Source of the DNA: Paenarthrobacter sp.
Lineage (GTDB): Bacteria; Actinomycetota; Actinomycetes; Actinomycetales; Micrococcaceae
Length of the DNA: 64,000 bases
Direction: 5' to 3'
Assembly: GCA_031179305.1 (NCBI GenBank)
Contig: JAPSHX010000017.1
Span: 1-64,000 of the forward strand
The notes beneath the pieces are model-generated. The model was not told the DNA's origin and searched no databases. It saw only the letters and a list, made by a program, of their open reading frames with translations. Below, piece after piece: positions 47,051 through 55,719 of this stretch (position 1 is its first letter; each line of letters begins with the position of its first letter). The position numbers and the translations under genes are program-made.

Positions 47051-47587
47051 CTACTCGGGAACGATCTCGTCCAGTTCCCGAAGCAGGTACGGGTTGATCC
47101 GCTCCAGGATCATCCGGACCTCTTCGCGGGGAACCGCCGTGTAGAGCACGGGTCGGGCATCGGCGTATCGGGTGACCGGCGGCTTGTCCGGCCACTTTTC
47201 AGCTAGTGCCTTGACCCTCTCCGGCAGTGAATTGTGCGCATTGTCCGCGATCTTGACCAACGTTGCGTCGTGGTCCTCCGCAACGAAACGGATGCCGGCG
47301 TCGTAATCATCCGGGTCGTCGTGGAAGCGGCGGGTGACGCGTTCGATGATGTCTACCGCCCGCTCGGACACTCCCATGTCAAGCAGGGCTTGGCGGGTGA
47401 TGGGCGTATCCTCGGCGATGTCATGGAGGTAGCCCGCGATTTGGATATCTTCGTCAAAGTCGGCGAGCGCATCGCCCACGGCGAGAACGTGCTCCCGATA
47501 TGGACGTTTGAGCTTGTCCTTCTGCCGGTTGTGAGCCACCTCGGCCAAAACCTGGGCTGTCTCAACGGTAAAGCGTGGTTCGGTCAT
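47051..47587 (-). CDS. HD-domain phosphohydrolase
   Basis: A 178-residue HD-superfamily protein. Metal ligands are His33, the HD pair at 55-56 in LHDIAEDT and Asp115 in KIADNAHN. This pattern is that of the hydrolase half of RelA/SpoT proteins and small (p)ppGpp or nucleotide phosphohydrolases; there is no synthetase domain. Start ATG at 47587; a longer upstream frame adds 15 residues without support. Confidence 0.85.
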   Translation of the reverse strand: MTEPRFTVETAQVLAEVAHNRQKDKLKRPYREHVLAVGDALADFDEDIQIAGYLHDIAEDTPITRQALLDMGVSERAVDIIERVTRRFHDDPDDYDAGIRFVAEDHDATLVKIADNAHNSLPERVKALAEKWPDKPPVTRYADARPVLYTAVPREEVRMILERINPYLLRELDEIVPE

Positions 47588-47689
47588 GCTGGCCTCCGGC
47601 TTGAAGAGGGACCGATGGGGACCGGTCCTCACCTTCAGGCTATCTGCTGTTCACGCACCCGCAGCAACGTCTTACCAGTCCTGCCGGTT

Positions 47690-48481
47690 CTACGAGTCCT
47701 GAACAGCGCGCGCTGCGATGGCGACGGTAACGGCCCTTGGCAGCCGCTGGGCGAACCCGGCAGCAACACGGTTAACCCAACCTGAGACGACGCTGCCCGG
47801 CGTGTCTTTGCGATCGAGGGCTTTGAGGGCAGTCCCTACAACCTGGTCAGAGGTTTGCATTTTGCCTACTGCTGCGGACTCACCACCGACGACGTCGAAG
47901 AACTCAGTTCGCGTCGCACCCGGGCAAAGGGCCAGGACGTTGAGTCCGGCGTTCTTGGTTTCGTGGGCAACGGCTTCGGTGAAGCTTAGGACGAAGGCCT
48001 TGGTGGCGCCATAAACGGCCATGCCGGGGATGGGTTGGAACGCGGCAGTGCTGGCGACGTTCACCAGGGCACCCTTCCCGGAGGCGAGCAGTTCCGGCAG
48101 GAAGGCGCGGGTAATGTCTACGAGGGCGGCAACGTTCAGGGCGATCTCCGATGCGATGGTGTCCGGGTCTTCCTCCACCAAGGGGCCGTGGGTGCCGAAA
48201 CCCGCGTTGTTGATCAAGGTGTCCACGGTAATCCCGCGGTCGGCCAGTTCGTCGAGGAGCTCGCGTCCCACTCCTGCACGGCTCAGATCCATAGGGAGGA
48301 CGGTAACTGTGACGCGGTGGCGGGAACGCAAGTCCTGAGCCAAATCCTCCAGGCGGTCTGCACGCCTGGCCACGAGGACAAGATTCGAACCCCGGGCAGC
48401 GAATTGCCCGGCGAACTCAGCGCCGAGGCCGGAGCTGGCGCCCGTAATGAGGGCAGTGGTGCCTGCGTATGTCATGGTCAT
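47690..48481 (-). CDS. Short-chain dehydrogenase/reductase
   Basis: A 263-residue SDR with TGASSGLG, NNAG, the Ser in VNVASTAAFQ and Tyr-x-x-x-Lys in YGATKAF. The arginines in VARRADRL after strand two suggest NADPH. Substrate unknown. ATG at 48481 or, two codons in, 48475. It is divergent from a TetR gene across a triple operator, so it is most probably that regulator's target. Confidence 0.92.
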   Translation of the reverse strand: MTMTYAGTTALITGASSGLGAEFAGQFAARGSNLVLVARRADRLEDLAQDLRSRHRVTVTVLPMDLSRAGVGRELLDELADRGITVDTLINNAGFGTHGPLVEEDPDTIASEIALNVAALVDITRAFLPELLASGKGALVNVASTAAFQPIPGMAVYGATKAFVLSFTEAVAHETKNAGLNVLALCPGATRTEFFDVVGGESAAVGKMQTSDQVVGTALKALDRKDTPGSVVSGWVNRVAAGFAQRLPRAVTVAIAARAVQDS

Positions 48482-48513
48482 TGCGGAATCCAATCGGTTG
48501 AGTCGGAGACTAA

Positions 48514-48566
48514 TGTAGTCGCTGTCTACATTGTAGGCAGTGCCTACTTTGTTGTCAATGACTACA
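48514..48566. promoter_or_regulatory. Three tandem TetR-type operators, 18-bp period
   Basis: Three 17-base boxes begin at 48514, 48532 and 48550: TGTAGTCGCTGTCTACA, TGTAGGCAGTGCCTACT and TGTTGTCAATGACTACA. All follow TGTAG-N7-CTACA with few mismatches and a T follows each. They fill the gap between the SDR and TetR starts. The 18-base repeat period is less than two helical turns. Confidence 0.8.
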
Positions 48567-48583
48567 TTGGCTAGACTTGAGTC

Positions 48584-49195
48584 ATGACTGAGCAGCCCTA
48601 CCACCATGGCAAACTCCGGGAAGCCCTCTTGGAACGCGCCATGGAAACCATCGAAGAAGCTGGTGTGGATGGGCTCTCTCTGCGGCAACTCGCCCGTGAT
48701 GTGAACGTCAGCCACGGCGCGCCGGCCAAGCATTTCCGCGACAAGCAAGCTCTGATCGACGCCGTGGCACTTGCTGGCTTCGAGTCGATGAATTGCCGCA
48801 TCCGGAAGGCCGCCCACTCCGGCGACGACCTCCGAGGGCGTTTCGTCAGTGTTGGGAAGGCATATGTCGACTTTGCTGTTGAGCACCCCGCCCTGCTGAC
48901 CGTGATGTACTCCACCAAGCACCATCCCGATTCCAGCGAAGAGCTGCGGAACACCGGCGCGCAAGGCATATACGTTGCCAGAGCAATGATTGCCGAGGCA
49001 CAGGATGCCGGCGCATTGGCCGACGGTGACCCGGAAACACTCGCCATGGTGTGCTTCGTGAGCCTTCACGGCACGGCTCTTCTCGCCGCTGGCGGTCAGT
49101 TGGACGGGAATTCGGTGGAAGACGTAGTCACGGCTACCACCGACACCTTGTGGGCGGGAATGGCGGCCGGAGTACCGGCGGCACAGCGCAGATAA
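48584..49195 (+). CDS. TetR-family regulator
   Basis: A 203-residue TetR protein. The N-terminal HTH (LREALLERAMETIEEAGVDG, LSLRQLARDVNVSHGAPAKHFRDKQAL) is followed by a helical ligand-binding domain that resembles the TetR_C 13/WHG type (HPALLTVMYSTKHH). It should repress the divergent SDR gene and itself through the three operators, releasing on a ligand related to the SDR substrate. Confidence 0.92.
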   Translation: MTEQPYHHGKLREALLERAMETIEEAGVDGLSLRQLARDVNVSHGAPAKHFRDKQALIDAVALAGFESMNCRIRKAAHSGDDLRGRFVSVGKAYVDFAVEHPALLTVMYSTKHHPDSSEELRNTGAQGIYVARAMIAEAQDAGALADGDPETLAMVCFVSLHGTALLAAGGQLDGNSVEDVVTATTDTLWAGMAAGVPAAQRR

Positions 49196-49219
49196 CCGGC
49201 GAGACCAGCGGCGGGCAGT

Positions 49220-50107
49220 TCAGATCCGGGGAGTTTTCCACACCCAGGGCGTCTTTGGCACGTTATGCGGGGTGAAGTGAGGAAGGGCATCCTGCAAGAT
49301 TCCCGCGGGCAATTCAAGGGACGCCAGCAGTAGGTCACGCACACGTTCTGCAGGAATTCCGACGGCGGCGAGGTCGCTCAGCGTGACGGCCCCGTCGCGC
49401 TTTGCCAGCCTCACGCCGTCGTGATTAACCACCAGCGGAACGTGGGCGTATTCAGGGATCGGCAGCCCCAGCAGCGATGCCAGATAGGCCTGTCGCGGAG
49501 TGGATGGGAGGAGATCATCGCCGCGAACCACCTGGTCGATTCCCTGGTGTGCGTCGTCAACCACCACCGCGAGATTGTAGGCGGTCACGCGATCGTTTCG
49601 GCGAAGCACAAAATCGTCCACCACACCCACGTATTTGCCGTGCAACAGGTCCTCAACAGCCCACTCCGAAACCTCCGCCCGCAATCGGATGGAAGCGGGA
49701 CGCGTGGCGCGCCGGATCTCACGTTCGGCATGGGAAAGCCGTCGGCACGTTCCCGGATAAGCACCCTGGGGAGCATGCGGAGCAGACGGCGCCTCCTGGA
49801 TTTCCCTTCGCGTGCAGAAGCACTCGTAGGTCCGGCCTTCGGCCGTCAGCCGTCCAATCGCTTCGTCGTACAGTGCCGCGCGTTCAGTCTGACGTACGAC
49901 GGCGGCATCCCAACTGACGCCGATGGCCCTCAGATCGCGGAGCTGCTCCGCCTCTGCGCCGGAGCGGGCGCGGTCCAGGTCCTCGACCCGCAGCAGGAAA
50001 TCGCGGCCACTGGACTTCGCGAACAACCAGGCGAGAATCGCGGTCCTAAGGTTGCCGACGTGCAGCTCGCCGGAAGGGCTCGGGGCGAAGCGGCCGGCAG
50101 CAGTCAT
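49220..50107 (-). CDS. gluQ: Glutamyl-Q tRNA(Asp) synthetase
   Basis: A 295-residue truncated glutamyl-tRNA synthetase paralogue. The HIGH-like motif is in FAPSPSGELHVGN and the KMSKS-like motif in RLAKRDGA; there is no anticodon-binding domain. Zinc ligands are visible in ECFCTRR and AYPGTCR. It attaches glutamate to queuosine at position 34 of tRNA(Asp). The last part, from about residue 275, is a short unconserved tail. Confidence 0.93.
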   Translation of the reverse strand: MTAAGRFAPSPSGELHVGNLRTAILAWLFAKSSGRDFLLRVEDLDRARSGAEAEQLRDLRAIGVSWDAAVVRQTERAALYDEAIGRLTAEGRTYECFCTRREIQEAPSAPHAPQGAYPGTCRRLSHAEREIRRATRPASIRLRAEVSEWAVEDLLHGKYVGVVDDFVLRRNDRVTAYNLAVVVDDAHQGIDQVVRGDDLLPSTPRQAYLASLLGLPIPEYAHVPLVVNHDGVRLAKRDGAVTLSDLAAVGIPAERVRDLLLASLELPAGILQDALPHFTPHNVPKTPWVWKTPRI

Positions 50108-50459
50108 GATCCAAGCCTATTCGCCGGGCCACGGGTGACAGGAACGGGCGCCGGGCAACACAAGAGCCCCTCAGCTACCGCAACGATCCGGTAGCTCAGG
50201 GGCTCTTGCTGTGCGCCCCGGTAAAAGGGCGGGTGCAGAATGACAATGCTGTGAACAAGAGTCAATCAGCGGCTGCTTCCTTGCGGGAAACCTGTGCAGG
50301 GCTCCGGGTGATGTTCCGGATTCCTGGTGCCTGCGGGGTTTGGCGGTAGCCGCGACCTGCTTCGTTGTCACCATTTCAGCAGAAGGACTACAGTTGGTGC
50401 AACGGACATCATATTGATTGATCGATCTGATCAGTCTCACATGAAAAGCTCGACAGGAA
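50108..50459. other. Intergenic region between gluQ and lrp genes
   Basis: About 350 bases between two divergent starts. A 20-bp imperfect hairpin lies at 50161-50208. The rest, including an AT-rich stretch near 50410-50440 (ATATTGATTGATCGATCTGA), probably holds the promoter of the regulator gene; no further gene is supportable. Confidence 0.6.
50161..50208. terminator. 20-bp hairpin in a divergent intergenic region
   Basis: Arms of 20 bases with one mismatch (CAAGAGCCCCTCAGCTACCG and its partner), with an 8-base loop. It has the form of a terminator but stands upstream of both neighbours, so it would end a transcript not annotated here or insulate the two promoters. Confidence 0.55.
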
Positions 50460-50927
50460 GTGGTCACTTTGCAAGAACTCGATGCCACCGACCGTCGGAT
50501 CCTGGCCGCCTTGGATGAAGATCCTCGCGTGCCCATCATGGTGCTTTCCCAAAAGCTTCACCTCGCCCGCGGAACAGTTCAGTCCCGCCTGGAGCGGATG
50601 ACGGCGTCCGGAGCCCTCCGACCCAACAGCAGTCGCGTCTTACCCTCTGCCTTGGGACGTGGCGTGGCTGCCGCCGTCAGCGCCGAGCTCGATCAAAGCC
50701 ACCTGAACGAGGCTATTGCTGCTCTGCGGGAGATCCCCGAAGTTCTCGAATGCCATGCTCCCGCCGGCGATACCGACCTCATCATCAGGGTAGTAGCCAA
50801 GAGCCCGGACGATCTGTATCGGGTATCCGAGGAAATCCGGCTGTGCCCGGGGATCGTGCGCACGTCCACCAGCATGTTCCTCCGCGAAGTGATTCCCTAC
50901 CGGACTACTGGCCTGCTTGCGGAGTAG
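50460..50927 (+). CDS. Lrp/AsnC-family regulator
   Basis: A 155-residue Lrp-type protein: an N-terminal HTH (DATDRRILAALDEDPRVPIM, then KLHLARGTVQSRLERM) and a C-terminal RAM domain (VLECHAPAGDTDLIIRVVAK) that binds amino acids and forms octamers. Start is GTG at 50460 or TTG at 50469; the AGGAAG sequence at 50455 fits the TTG better. It converges on another Lrp gene. Confidence 0.9.
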   Translation: MVTLQELDATDRRILAALDEDPRVPIMVLSQKLHLARGTVQSRLERMTASGALRPNSSRVLPSALGRGVAAAVSAELDQSHLNEAIAALREIPEVLECHAPAGDTDLIIRVVAKSPDDLYRVSEEIRLCPGIVRTSTSMFLREVIPYRTTGLLAE

Positions 50928-50933
50928 GTCTCC

Positions 50934-51389
50934 TCAGACCGGCGGTCCTATGTTGGTTTTCAGATTCTTCATCACCAGGGTTGACGTGAGGCGTTCCACC
51001 GCAGGAAGTGCCGCGAGTTCGTCGTCGTAGAAGCGCTGATACGCGGGCAGGTCCGCGGCAATGACCTTGAGGAGATAGTCAGGAGATCCGAAGAGTCGCT
51101 GAGCCTCCACAATGTTGGGACTGGCAGTAACCCGCTCTTCGAAGTCCGCCATGATGGTGCGTTCCACCTGCCTGAGCGTGACAAAAACAATCGCTTCGAA
51201 TCCCAGGCCCACGGCGGCAGGATCGATGTCTGCACGGTACCCGCGGATCACCCCCGAGGACTCCAAATCACGCAGCCGACGATGACATGGAGCCACGGTC
51301 AACCCCACCTTGGACGCAAGGGCTGTGGCAGTCATCCGGCCGTCCTCTTTGAGGTGGCGCAAAATAGTTCTATCAATTCCATCGATCAC
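50934..51389 (-). CDS. Lrp/AsnC-family regulator of the LysE gene
   Basis: A 151-residue Lrp-type protein: HTH IDRTILRHLKEDGRMTATAL with CHRRLRDLESSGVI, then a RAM domain (NIVEAQRLFGSPDYLLKVIA). It is divergent from a LysE-family exporter with 103 bases between, the usual layout of an amino acid sensor and its exporter. Two Lrp genes of different sequence face each other tail to tail with a 6-base gap. Confidence 0.93.
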   Translation of the reverse strand: MIDGIDRTILRHLKEDGRMTATALASKVGLTVAPCHRRLRDLESSGVIRGYRADIDPAAVGLGFEAIVFVTLRQVERTIMADFEERVTASPNIVEAQRLFGSPDYLLKVIAADLPAYQRFYDDELAALPAVERLTSTLVMKNLKTNIGPPV

Positions 51390-51492
51390 GCAATTATCTT
51401 ACCGAAAACTGCTTCTTTCGGGCTAAATACGGGAACACTTATGGGCGGATTTTCCCTAGAGTTTTCCTACCATCTAGCCCTGGAGAGAAAAC

Positions 51493-52134
51493 GTGAATCC
51501 GCAGCTGTTCCTCGCCTTCATGCTCGTCGCTGTCAGCTTGGCGTGCACGCCCGGCGTCGACTGGGCGTACTCGATTTCGGCAGGCCTCCGTCAGCGCAGC
51601 TTCGTCCCTGCCGTCGCCGGCCTTTGCAGCGGTTACGTCATCCACACTTTGCTGATGGTGGCAGGACTGGCGGCCCTCTTGGCCGGAGTTCCAGGGCTGT
51701 TGGGATGGCTGACCATGGCGGGAGCTGCCTACCTGCTGTGGCTCGGCGCCGCTACCCTCCGCTCGTGGCGAGGTGCCAGCTTCAGTGCGGAAGGCGGCGT
51801 CGTGCAGTCCGGAAACCAGCTCCGCACGTTCTTGCAGGGCATGGGCACTAGCGGCATTAACCCAAAGGGCCTGCTCTTCTTCGTGGCTCTGGTGCCGCAA
51901 TTCGTCAGCCCCGAGGCAGCACTGCCTGTTCCGGTCCAATCGGGCTTGCTGGGCCTGACCTTCGTAATCCTCGCCGGGTTGGTTTACACCGCCGTCGCAT
52001 TGACTTCCAGGAAGCTGTTGGCCTCCCGGCCCGGCGCCGCCCGGGTTGTGACCTTGGTCAGCGGAATCATCATGATCGGGCTCGGGACAGTGCTGCTGTC
52101 AGAGCAACTCCTGCCGCTTCTGCCGCAGATTTAG
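51493..52134 (+). CDS. LysE/RhtB-family amino acid exporter
   Basis: A 213-residue membrane protein with six hydrophobic segments and the LysE opening FLAFMLVAVSLACTPGVDWA, then GINPKGLLFFVALVPQFV. It exports amino acids such as lysine, threonine or homoserine. GTG start after GGAGAG. The divergent Lrp regulator probably induces it when its amino acid builds up. Confidence 0.92.
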   Translation: MNPQLFLAFMLVAVSLACTPGVDWAYSISAGLRQRSFVPAVAGLCSGYVIHTLLMVAGLAALLAGVPGLLGWLTMAGAAYLLWLGAATLRSWRGASFSAEGGVVQSGNQLRTFLQGMGTSGINPKGLLFFVALVPQFVSPEAALPVPVQSGLLGLTFVILAGLVYTAVALTSRKLLASRPGAARVVTLVSGIIMIGLGTVLLSEQLLPLLPQI

Positions 52135-52159
52135 TTCCCAGCCAACCTGGCTGCAGACG

Positions 52160-52627
52160 CTAGGCTGCGAGCAGTTCGTCCAGCCGCTCGTATCCTTCGA
52201 TTACGCCGTAATCCATCCCGGTAGCCAAGGCCATATCGCGCGCTTCAACCGAGGGGTAGACCTCGTGCGCCGACATCCGGGTCCTGCCGTCGATTTCCTC
52301 GAACGTTGTGGTGCTGATGACCACCTGGTTCGGTGCTCCTTCGAACTCGACTGTCTGGATGATCAACGCGTCGGCCTCGACGGTATGGAACACGCCGCGG
52401 AATCCGTACATCCCGCTGTCATCGCCGCTTTCGTAGTGCCAACTACCCCCCGTAGTGGCGTTGTATTCGGTAATTTTCGTCACCGTGCTGCGCGGGCCCA
52501 GCCATTTGGCCAGGAGATCCGGGTCAACGTGGGCTTTGAAAACTGCACTGACCGGGGCATCGAATTCGCGGACCGTGTCAACGAACGGAACGCCACTGTC
52601 AGCGGTGATTGTTGTTGGATTGCTCAT
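52160..52627 (-). CDS. SRPBCC-family (AHSA1-like) protein
   Basis: A 155-residue START-like helix-grip protein (VREFDAPVSAVFKAHVDPDLLAKWLGP; GGSWHYESGDDSGMYGFRGVFH). Such proteins bind small hydrophobic ligands or act as Hsp90-activator relatives. It overlaps the ArsR gene by ATGA, a widespread pairing of ArsR repressor and AHSA1-like partner of unknown purpose. Confidence 0.9.
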   Translation of the reverse strand: MSNPTTITADSGVPFVDTVREFDAPVSAVFKAHVDPDLLAKWLGPRSTVTKITEYNATTGGSWHYESGDDSGMYGFRGVFHTVEADALIIQTVEFEGAPNQVVISTTTFEEIDGRTRMSAHEVYPSVEARDMALATGMDYGVIEGYERLDELLAA

Positions 52628-53010
52628 TTCAGTTCCTCTTTCTTCTTTGCTGGTGTGTTCTCTTGTTCATGGTGCGAGACGCCGGCGCCAAGCAGCTGGT
52701 CCAACTGGCGGAAGCGGGACTCGGCGATCAACCTGTACTGGTCGATCCACGCCGTCAGTCGCTCCAGGGCTGCTGCATCCAAATGAACCGGCCTGCGCTG
52801 GGCGTCGCGGGAACGGGTCACCAAACCGGCATGCTCCAGGACTTGAATGTGTTTGGAAACCGCCTGTTTGGTGATGGCGAACGGTTCCGCCAACTCATTG
52901 ACCGTGGCGTCTCCCCGGGACAACCGGGCGACCATGGCTCTTCTCACAGGATCCGCCAACGCCATGAAGGCCCTGTCCAGGGACTCCGACCCCAGGGCAT
53001 CTTGTTCCAT
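52624..53010 (-). CDS. ArsR-family repressor
   Basis: A 128-residue winged-helix protein (DRAFMALADPVRRAMVARLS, FAITKQAVSKHIQVLEHAGLV, wing SRDAQRRPVHLD). No Cys metal-binding motif of ArsR/SmtB sensors is visible, so it should respond to something other than a metal, possibly with the SRPBCC partner. ATG at 53010 chosen over 53037, which would overlap its candidate operator region. Confidence 0.88.
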   Translation of the reverse strand: MEQDALGSESLDRAFMALADPVRRAMVARLSRGDATVNELAEPFAITKQAVSKHIQVLEHAGLVTRSRDAQRRPVHLDAAALERLTAWIDQYRLIAESRFRQLDQLLGAGVSHHEQENTPAKKKEELK

Positions 53011-53042
53011 CTCCGCTTCAACCCTCTCTTCAACCAAGGCTA

Positions 53043-53076
53043 ATCAACTGACTCATTGATCAACTGATTGGTTGAT
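53043..53076. promoter_or_regulatory. Candidate ArsR operator pair
   Basis: Two 18-base near-palindromes overlap by two bases: ATCAACTGACTCATTGAT (53043-53060) and ATCAACTGATTGGTTGAT (53059-53076). They lie 32 bases upstream of the repressor's start, in low-GC DNA, as expected for autoregulation. Confidence 0.65.
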
Positions 53077-53115
53077 TAAGAGAATACGCCTCTCCTGAGT
53101 ACGGCACAAGGGTGT

Positions 53116-54087
53116 CTATTCTCCGCCCAGCTGCCTGAAGTCGTTCTCCCACAGACGCCGCATCTCAGCGTCCTTGCGGATGACTTCCAAGGTCTCAAGC
53201 TCGGCGGGCGGGGCTGGCCGTTTCGATCGCGGAGTGAGGGTTCTACGGCCTTGGTCAAGCGCGAGCAACGCCCTGTCGGTCAAGGCATCATTCTTCAAAG
53301 CCAGGTTGGTTTTCCGACGCCGGAGGACCTCCTTCAGGGCAATCTGGGCCGATTCGAAGTCGCCCCTTGCCCGCTGCGACCGCGCCCGAATCAGCAACAG
53401 CGCCGCGGACAGGTCATCCGTGTTCAGCAACCCTTCGGTCCACAGCACCACGTCGCGGTGACGCTCCAAAGAGAACGCCGCCGTGCAGCGCGCCAAGGCG
53501 GAAGGCAACGACGGCGGCAAAGTCACCACCGCTTCCAAGGCCGCCTCGGTCATCCCCATTTCCCGGAGGCAGTGGGACAACGCCAGAAACACGGCTTCCT
53601 CACTGAAGAGGACCGGAACTTCGATGCGTTCGGCTACCTCGACTTTGGTGACCACCTGCCCAAGGTACGTGGCCGAGAACTGGCTGGCGTCGTCGTCGAT
53701 CCTTGTTGTTAAACCACGCTGCAATAGCTCGGAAGCCCTCAGAAATCCGCCATGCTTGTACGTGAGCAGGCCCGCCATCACGTGGCATAAGCCGGCCCAG
53801 CCCGGATAGGTGCGGCCGAAAGCAAGAAGCCGATCCGGCTCCGTGGACGTGAAAACGGCCTCATGCATGGCTTTGGCAGTCTTGGAGGACAGCATCTTCA
53901 ACCGCGGGACATTCCCCACCACGGACAATCTCGCATGGTCGCGGCCGCTGAGGACGCCGGTAAGCACATCGTTCACACCGTCGGCCAGGCCACGGACCGG
54001 CGTGCGGACGTAGCCCTCGCGGAAAGGCGTGAGATCGCGGGTGTCATGGAAGATCGTATGCACACGTCCGTCTGGAGCTTGGCTCAT
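53116..54087 (-). CDS. Conserved helical protein, TPR-like, unknown
   Basis: A 323-residue soluble protein. Residues about 85-300 are helical pairs of about 35 residues with Ala-rich faces (GWAGLCHVMAGLLTYKHGGF; LSAALLLIRARSQRARGDFE), which suggests tetratricopeptide-like repeats. The first 75 residues contain Arg and Thr with no recognised domain. No catalytic motif is apparent. It might be a scaffold or adaptor. No neighbours give a functional hint. Confidence 0.7.
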   Translation of the reverse strand: MSQAPDGRVHTIFHDTRDLTPFREGYVRTPVRGLADGVNDVLTGVLSGRDHARLSVVGNVPRLKMLSSKTAKAMHEAVFTSTEPDRLLAFGRTYPGWAGLCHVMAGLLTYKHGGFLRASELLQRGLTTRIDDDASQFSATYLGQVVTKVEVAERIEVPVLFSEEAVFLALSHCLREMGMTEAALEAVVTLPPSLPSALARCTAAFSLERHRDVVLWTEGLLNTDDLSAALLLIRARSQRARGDFESAQIALKEVLRRRKTNLALKNDALTDRALLALDQGRRTLTPRSKRPAPPAELETLEVIRKDAEMRRLWENDFRQLGGE

Positions 54088-54243
54088 AAATCCATGCTAA
54101 CGGCCGCTGAACTGGGCTCATCCCCTGCTATCGGAGGCATTTCAGGAGTATTATGGCGGCGTCGGCAAGGTTTGGCGACACCCCTTGCCGCAGGTCGGCT
54201 CTCCATGAGAAGAGCCGGGTAACAGCGTGAAAGGGAGGACTTG

Positions 54244-54723
54244 ATGACCACCGCTTCGCACCCCGCCGAACACCACCACATGATGGGGTTGACGCTTCGC
54301 AACACCGCCATGGGCGTTGGCATTGTATTTCTGCTGGTAGGCATCCTGGGCTTCATCCCGGGAATCACCACCAATTTCGGCGCCATGACCTTTGCGGGAC
54401 ATGAATCCGGCGCCATGCTGCTTGGAATCTTCCAAGTATCCATACTCCACAACATCGTTCACCTGCTGTTTGGCGTGGCCGGCTTGGCCATGGCAAGGAA
54501 CGCACGCATGGCCCGCCTGTTCCTCCTGGGCGGCGGCGCCGTGTACATCGTTCTTTGGATCTACGGCCTGGTCATCAACCAGGAAACAGCTGCCAACTTC
54601 GTCCCGTTCAATACGGCTGACAACTGGCTGCACCTGATCCTCGGCGTTGTCATGATTGGGCTGGGCGCCTGGCTGGGCAGGGATGCCATGGACGAAACAA
54701 CCACAGCACGACGGAAGATGTAG
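54244..54723 (+). CDS. DUF4383 membrane protein
   Basis: A 159-residue protein with four membrane helices at about residues 20-40, 60-82, 88-112 and 122-145. The family opening is TLRNTAMGVGIVFLLVGILG and the HNIVHLLFGVAGL stretch is typical. An AGGGAGG binding site lies 7 bases before the ATG; a TTG one codon earlier is less likely. Function unknown. Confidence 0.85.
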   Translation: MTTASHPAEHHHMMGLTLRNTAMGVGIVFLLVGILGFIPGITTNFGAMTFAGHESGAMLLGIFQVSILHNIVHLLFGVAGLAMARNARMARLFLLGGGAVYIVLWIYGLVINQETAANFVPFNTADNWLHLILGVVMIGLGAWLGRDAMDETTTARRKM

Positions 54724-54746
54724 ACCTTCCGCACGGCTTGTAAATC

Positions 54747-54786
54747 AACGACGGCGACCGCTCCCTTTGAGGGGACGGCCGCCGTT
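54747..54786. terminator. Imperfect hairpin between convergent genes
   Basis: AACGACGGC to GCCGCCGTT form an imperfect stem around a short loop, followed by CTTTGT on the plus strand, between the DUF4383 and IclR stops. Likely a shared terminator. Confidence 0.55.
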
Positions 54787-54832
54787 CTTTGTGCCCGCCG
54801 AGTTTCGGGGGGCTCGACGCCGGGCTGCCGGG

Positions 54833-55648
54833 CTACCGCGGGGCGCGGCCACCCAGGCGCGTGGTGACCTTGGCGGCGGCTGCGGCACAGGCTTCACCGA
54901 GGCTGTCCAGGGTGTCCTGCGAAACACGGAATTTCGGCGCGGGGATCAGGACGGACGCCACGATGTCGCCCCGATGGTCATAAACGGGCGATGCCACGCC
55001 GACTTCCTCAATGGACGTTTCTCCGAAGTTCACTGCCCAACCGCGCTTCACGGAGTCCCCTACCCGCTCGAGGTACGCCTCAATTGCCTCCTCGTCCAGA
55101 CCAGGAAGGGTGATCGAACCGCTGCGCAAGAGCTGACGCACCCGATCTTCATTCTCTGCGCCAAGGAACACCTGCACGGACGAACTTAGTGCCTCGCTGT
55201 AGCGCGCCCCCAACGGAGCGAGGTGTTTGACCTGATGCCGGCTGGGGATCTGTTCCACGCACATGGATTCGTTGCCGTTCCACACCATGAGTGCGCTCGT
55301 CTCCCCCGTCCGCTCAGTGAGTTCGCGCAGCACCGGGTAGGCAACCCGGCGTTCTTCGAGTTCCGCCAGGAGCGGGCCCGCCATGGCGATCATTCCCAGC
55401 CCCAAGCGGAACCTGCGCGAATCGACGTCGCGCTCTACAAGGTTCTCCTGTTCCAGCGTCGCGAGGATTCGGGAGACGGTGCTCTTGTGCAGGCTAACGC
55501 GGCCCGCGATTTCGGTGACTCCCAGGAGCGGTTCGTCGGCGGTGAAGCTCCGCAACACGGCGATGGCATTAACGATGACGGAGGTACTTTTGCTGTCGCC
55601 ACTGCCGTTGCTTGTTTCTGGAGCGTCGCTGGATTCCGAAGGAGTCAT
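54833..55648 (-). CDS. IclR-family regulator of creatine use
   Basis: A 271-residue IclR protein. A winged helix spans about residues 20-85 (LGVTEIAGRVSLHKSTVSRI) and the effector domain contains CVEQIPSRHQVKHLAPLGAR. ATG at 55648 follows GGAATCC. It is 71 bases downstream of the creatinase gene in the same direction and is probably part of the transporter-creatinase-iclR operon. Effector unknown; creatine or sarcosine is likely. Confidence 0.9.
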   Translation of the reverse strand: MTPSESSDAPETSNGSGDSKSTSVIVNAIAVLRSFTADEPLLGVTEIAGRVSLHKSTVSRILATLEQENLVERDVDSRRFRLGLGMIAMAGPLLAELEERRVAYPVLRELTERTGETSALMVWNGNESMCVEQIPSRHQVKHLAPLGARYSEALSSSVQVFLGAENEDRVRQLLRSGSITLPGLDEEAIEAYLERVGDSVKRGWAVNFGETSIEEVGVASPVYDHRGDIVASVLIPAPKFRVSQDTLDSLGEACAAAAAKVTTRLGGRAPR

Positions 55649-55719
55649 GGTTTCACTATATTTCGATTGGGCAGGCGCACCGGCCGGTGGACACCACGCT
55701 GTGCCCACCGGCCGGGTCA

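Noticed and set aside
50189-50208. A stretch like a tRNA D-arm (GGTAGCTCAGGGG)
   Set aside because: It pairs with its upstream partner to make a 20-bp hairpin; no acceptor stem, anticodon arm or T-arm can be built around it.
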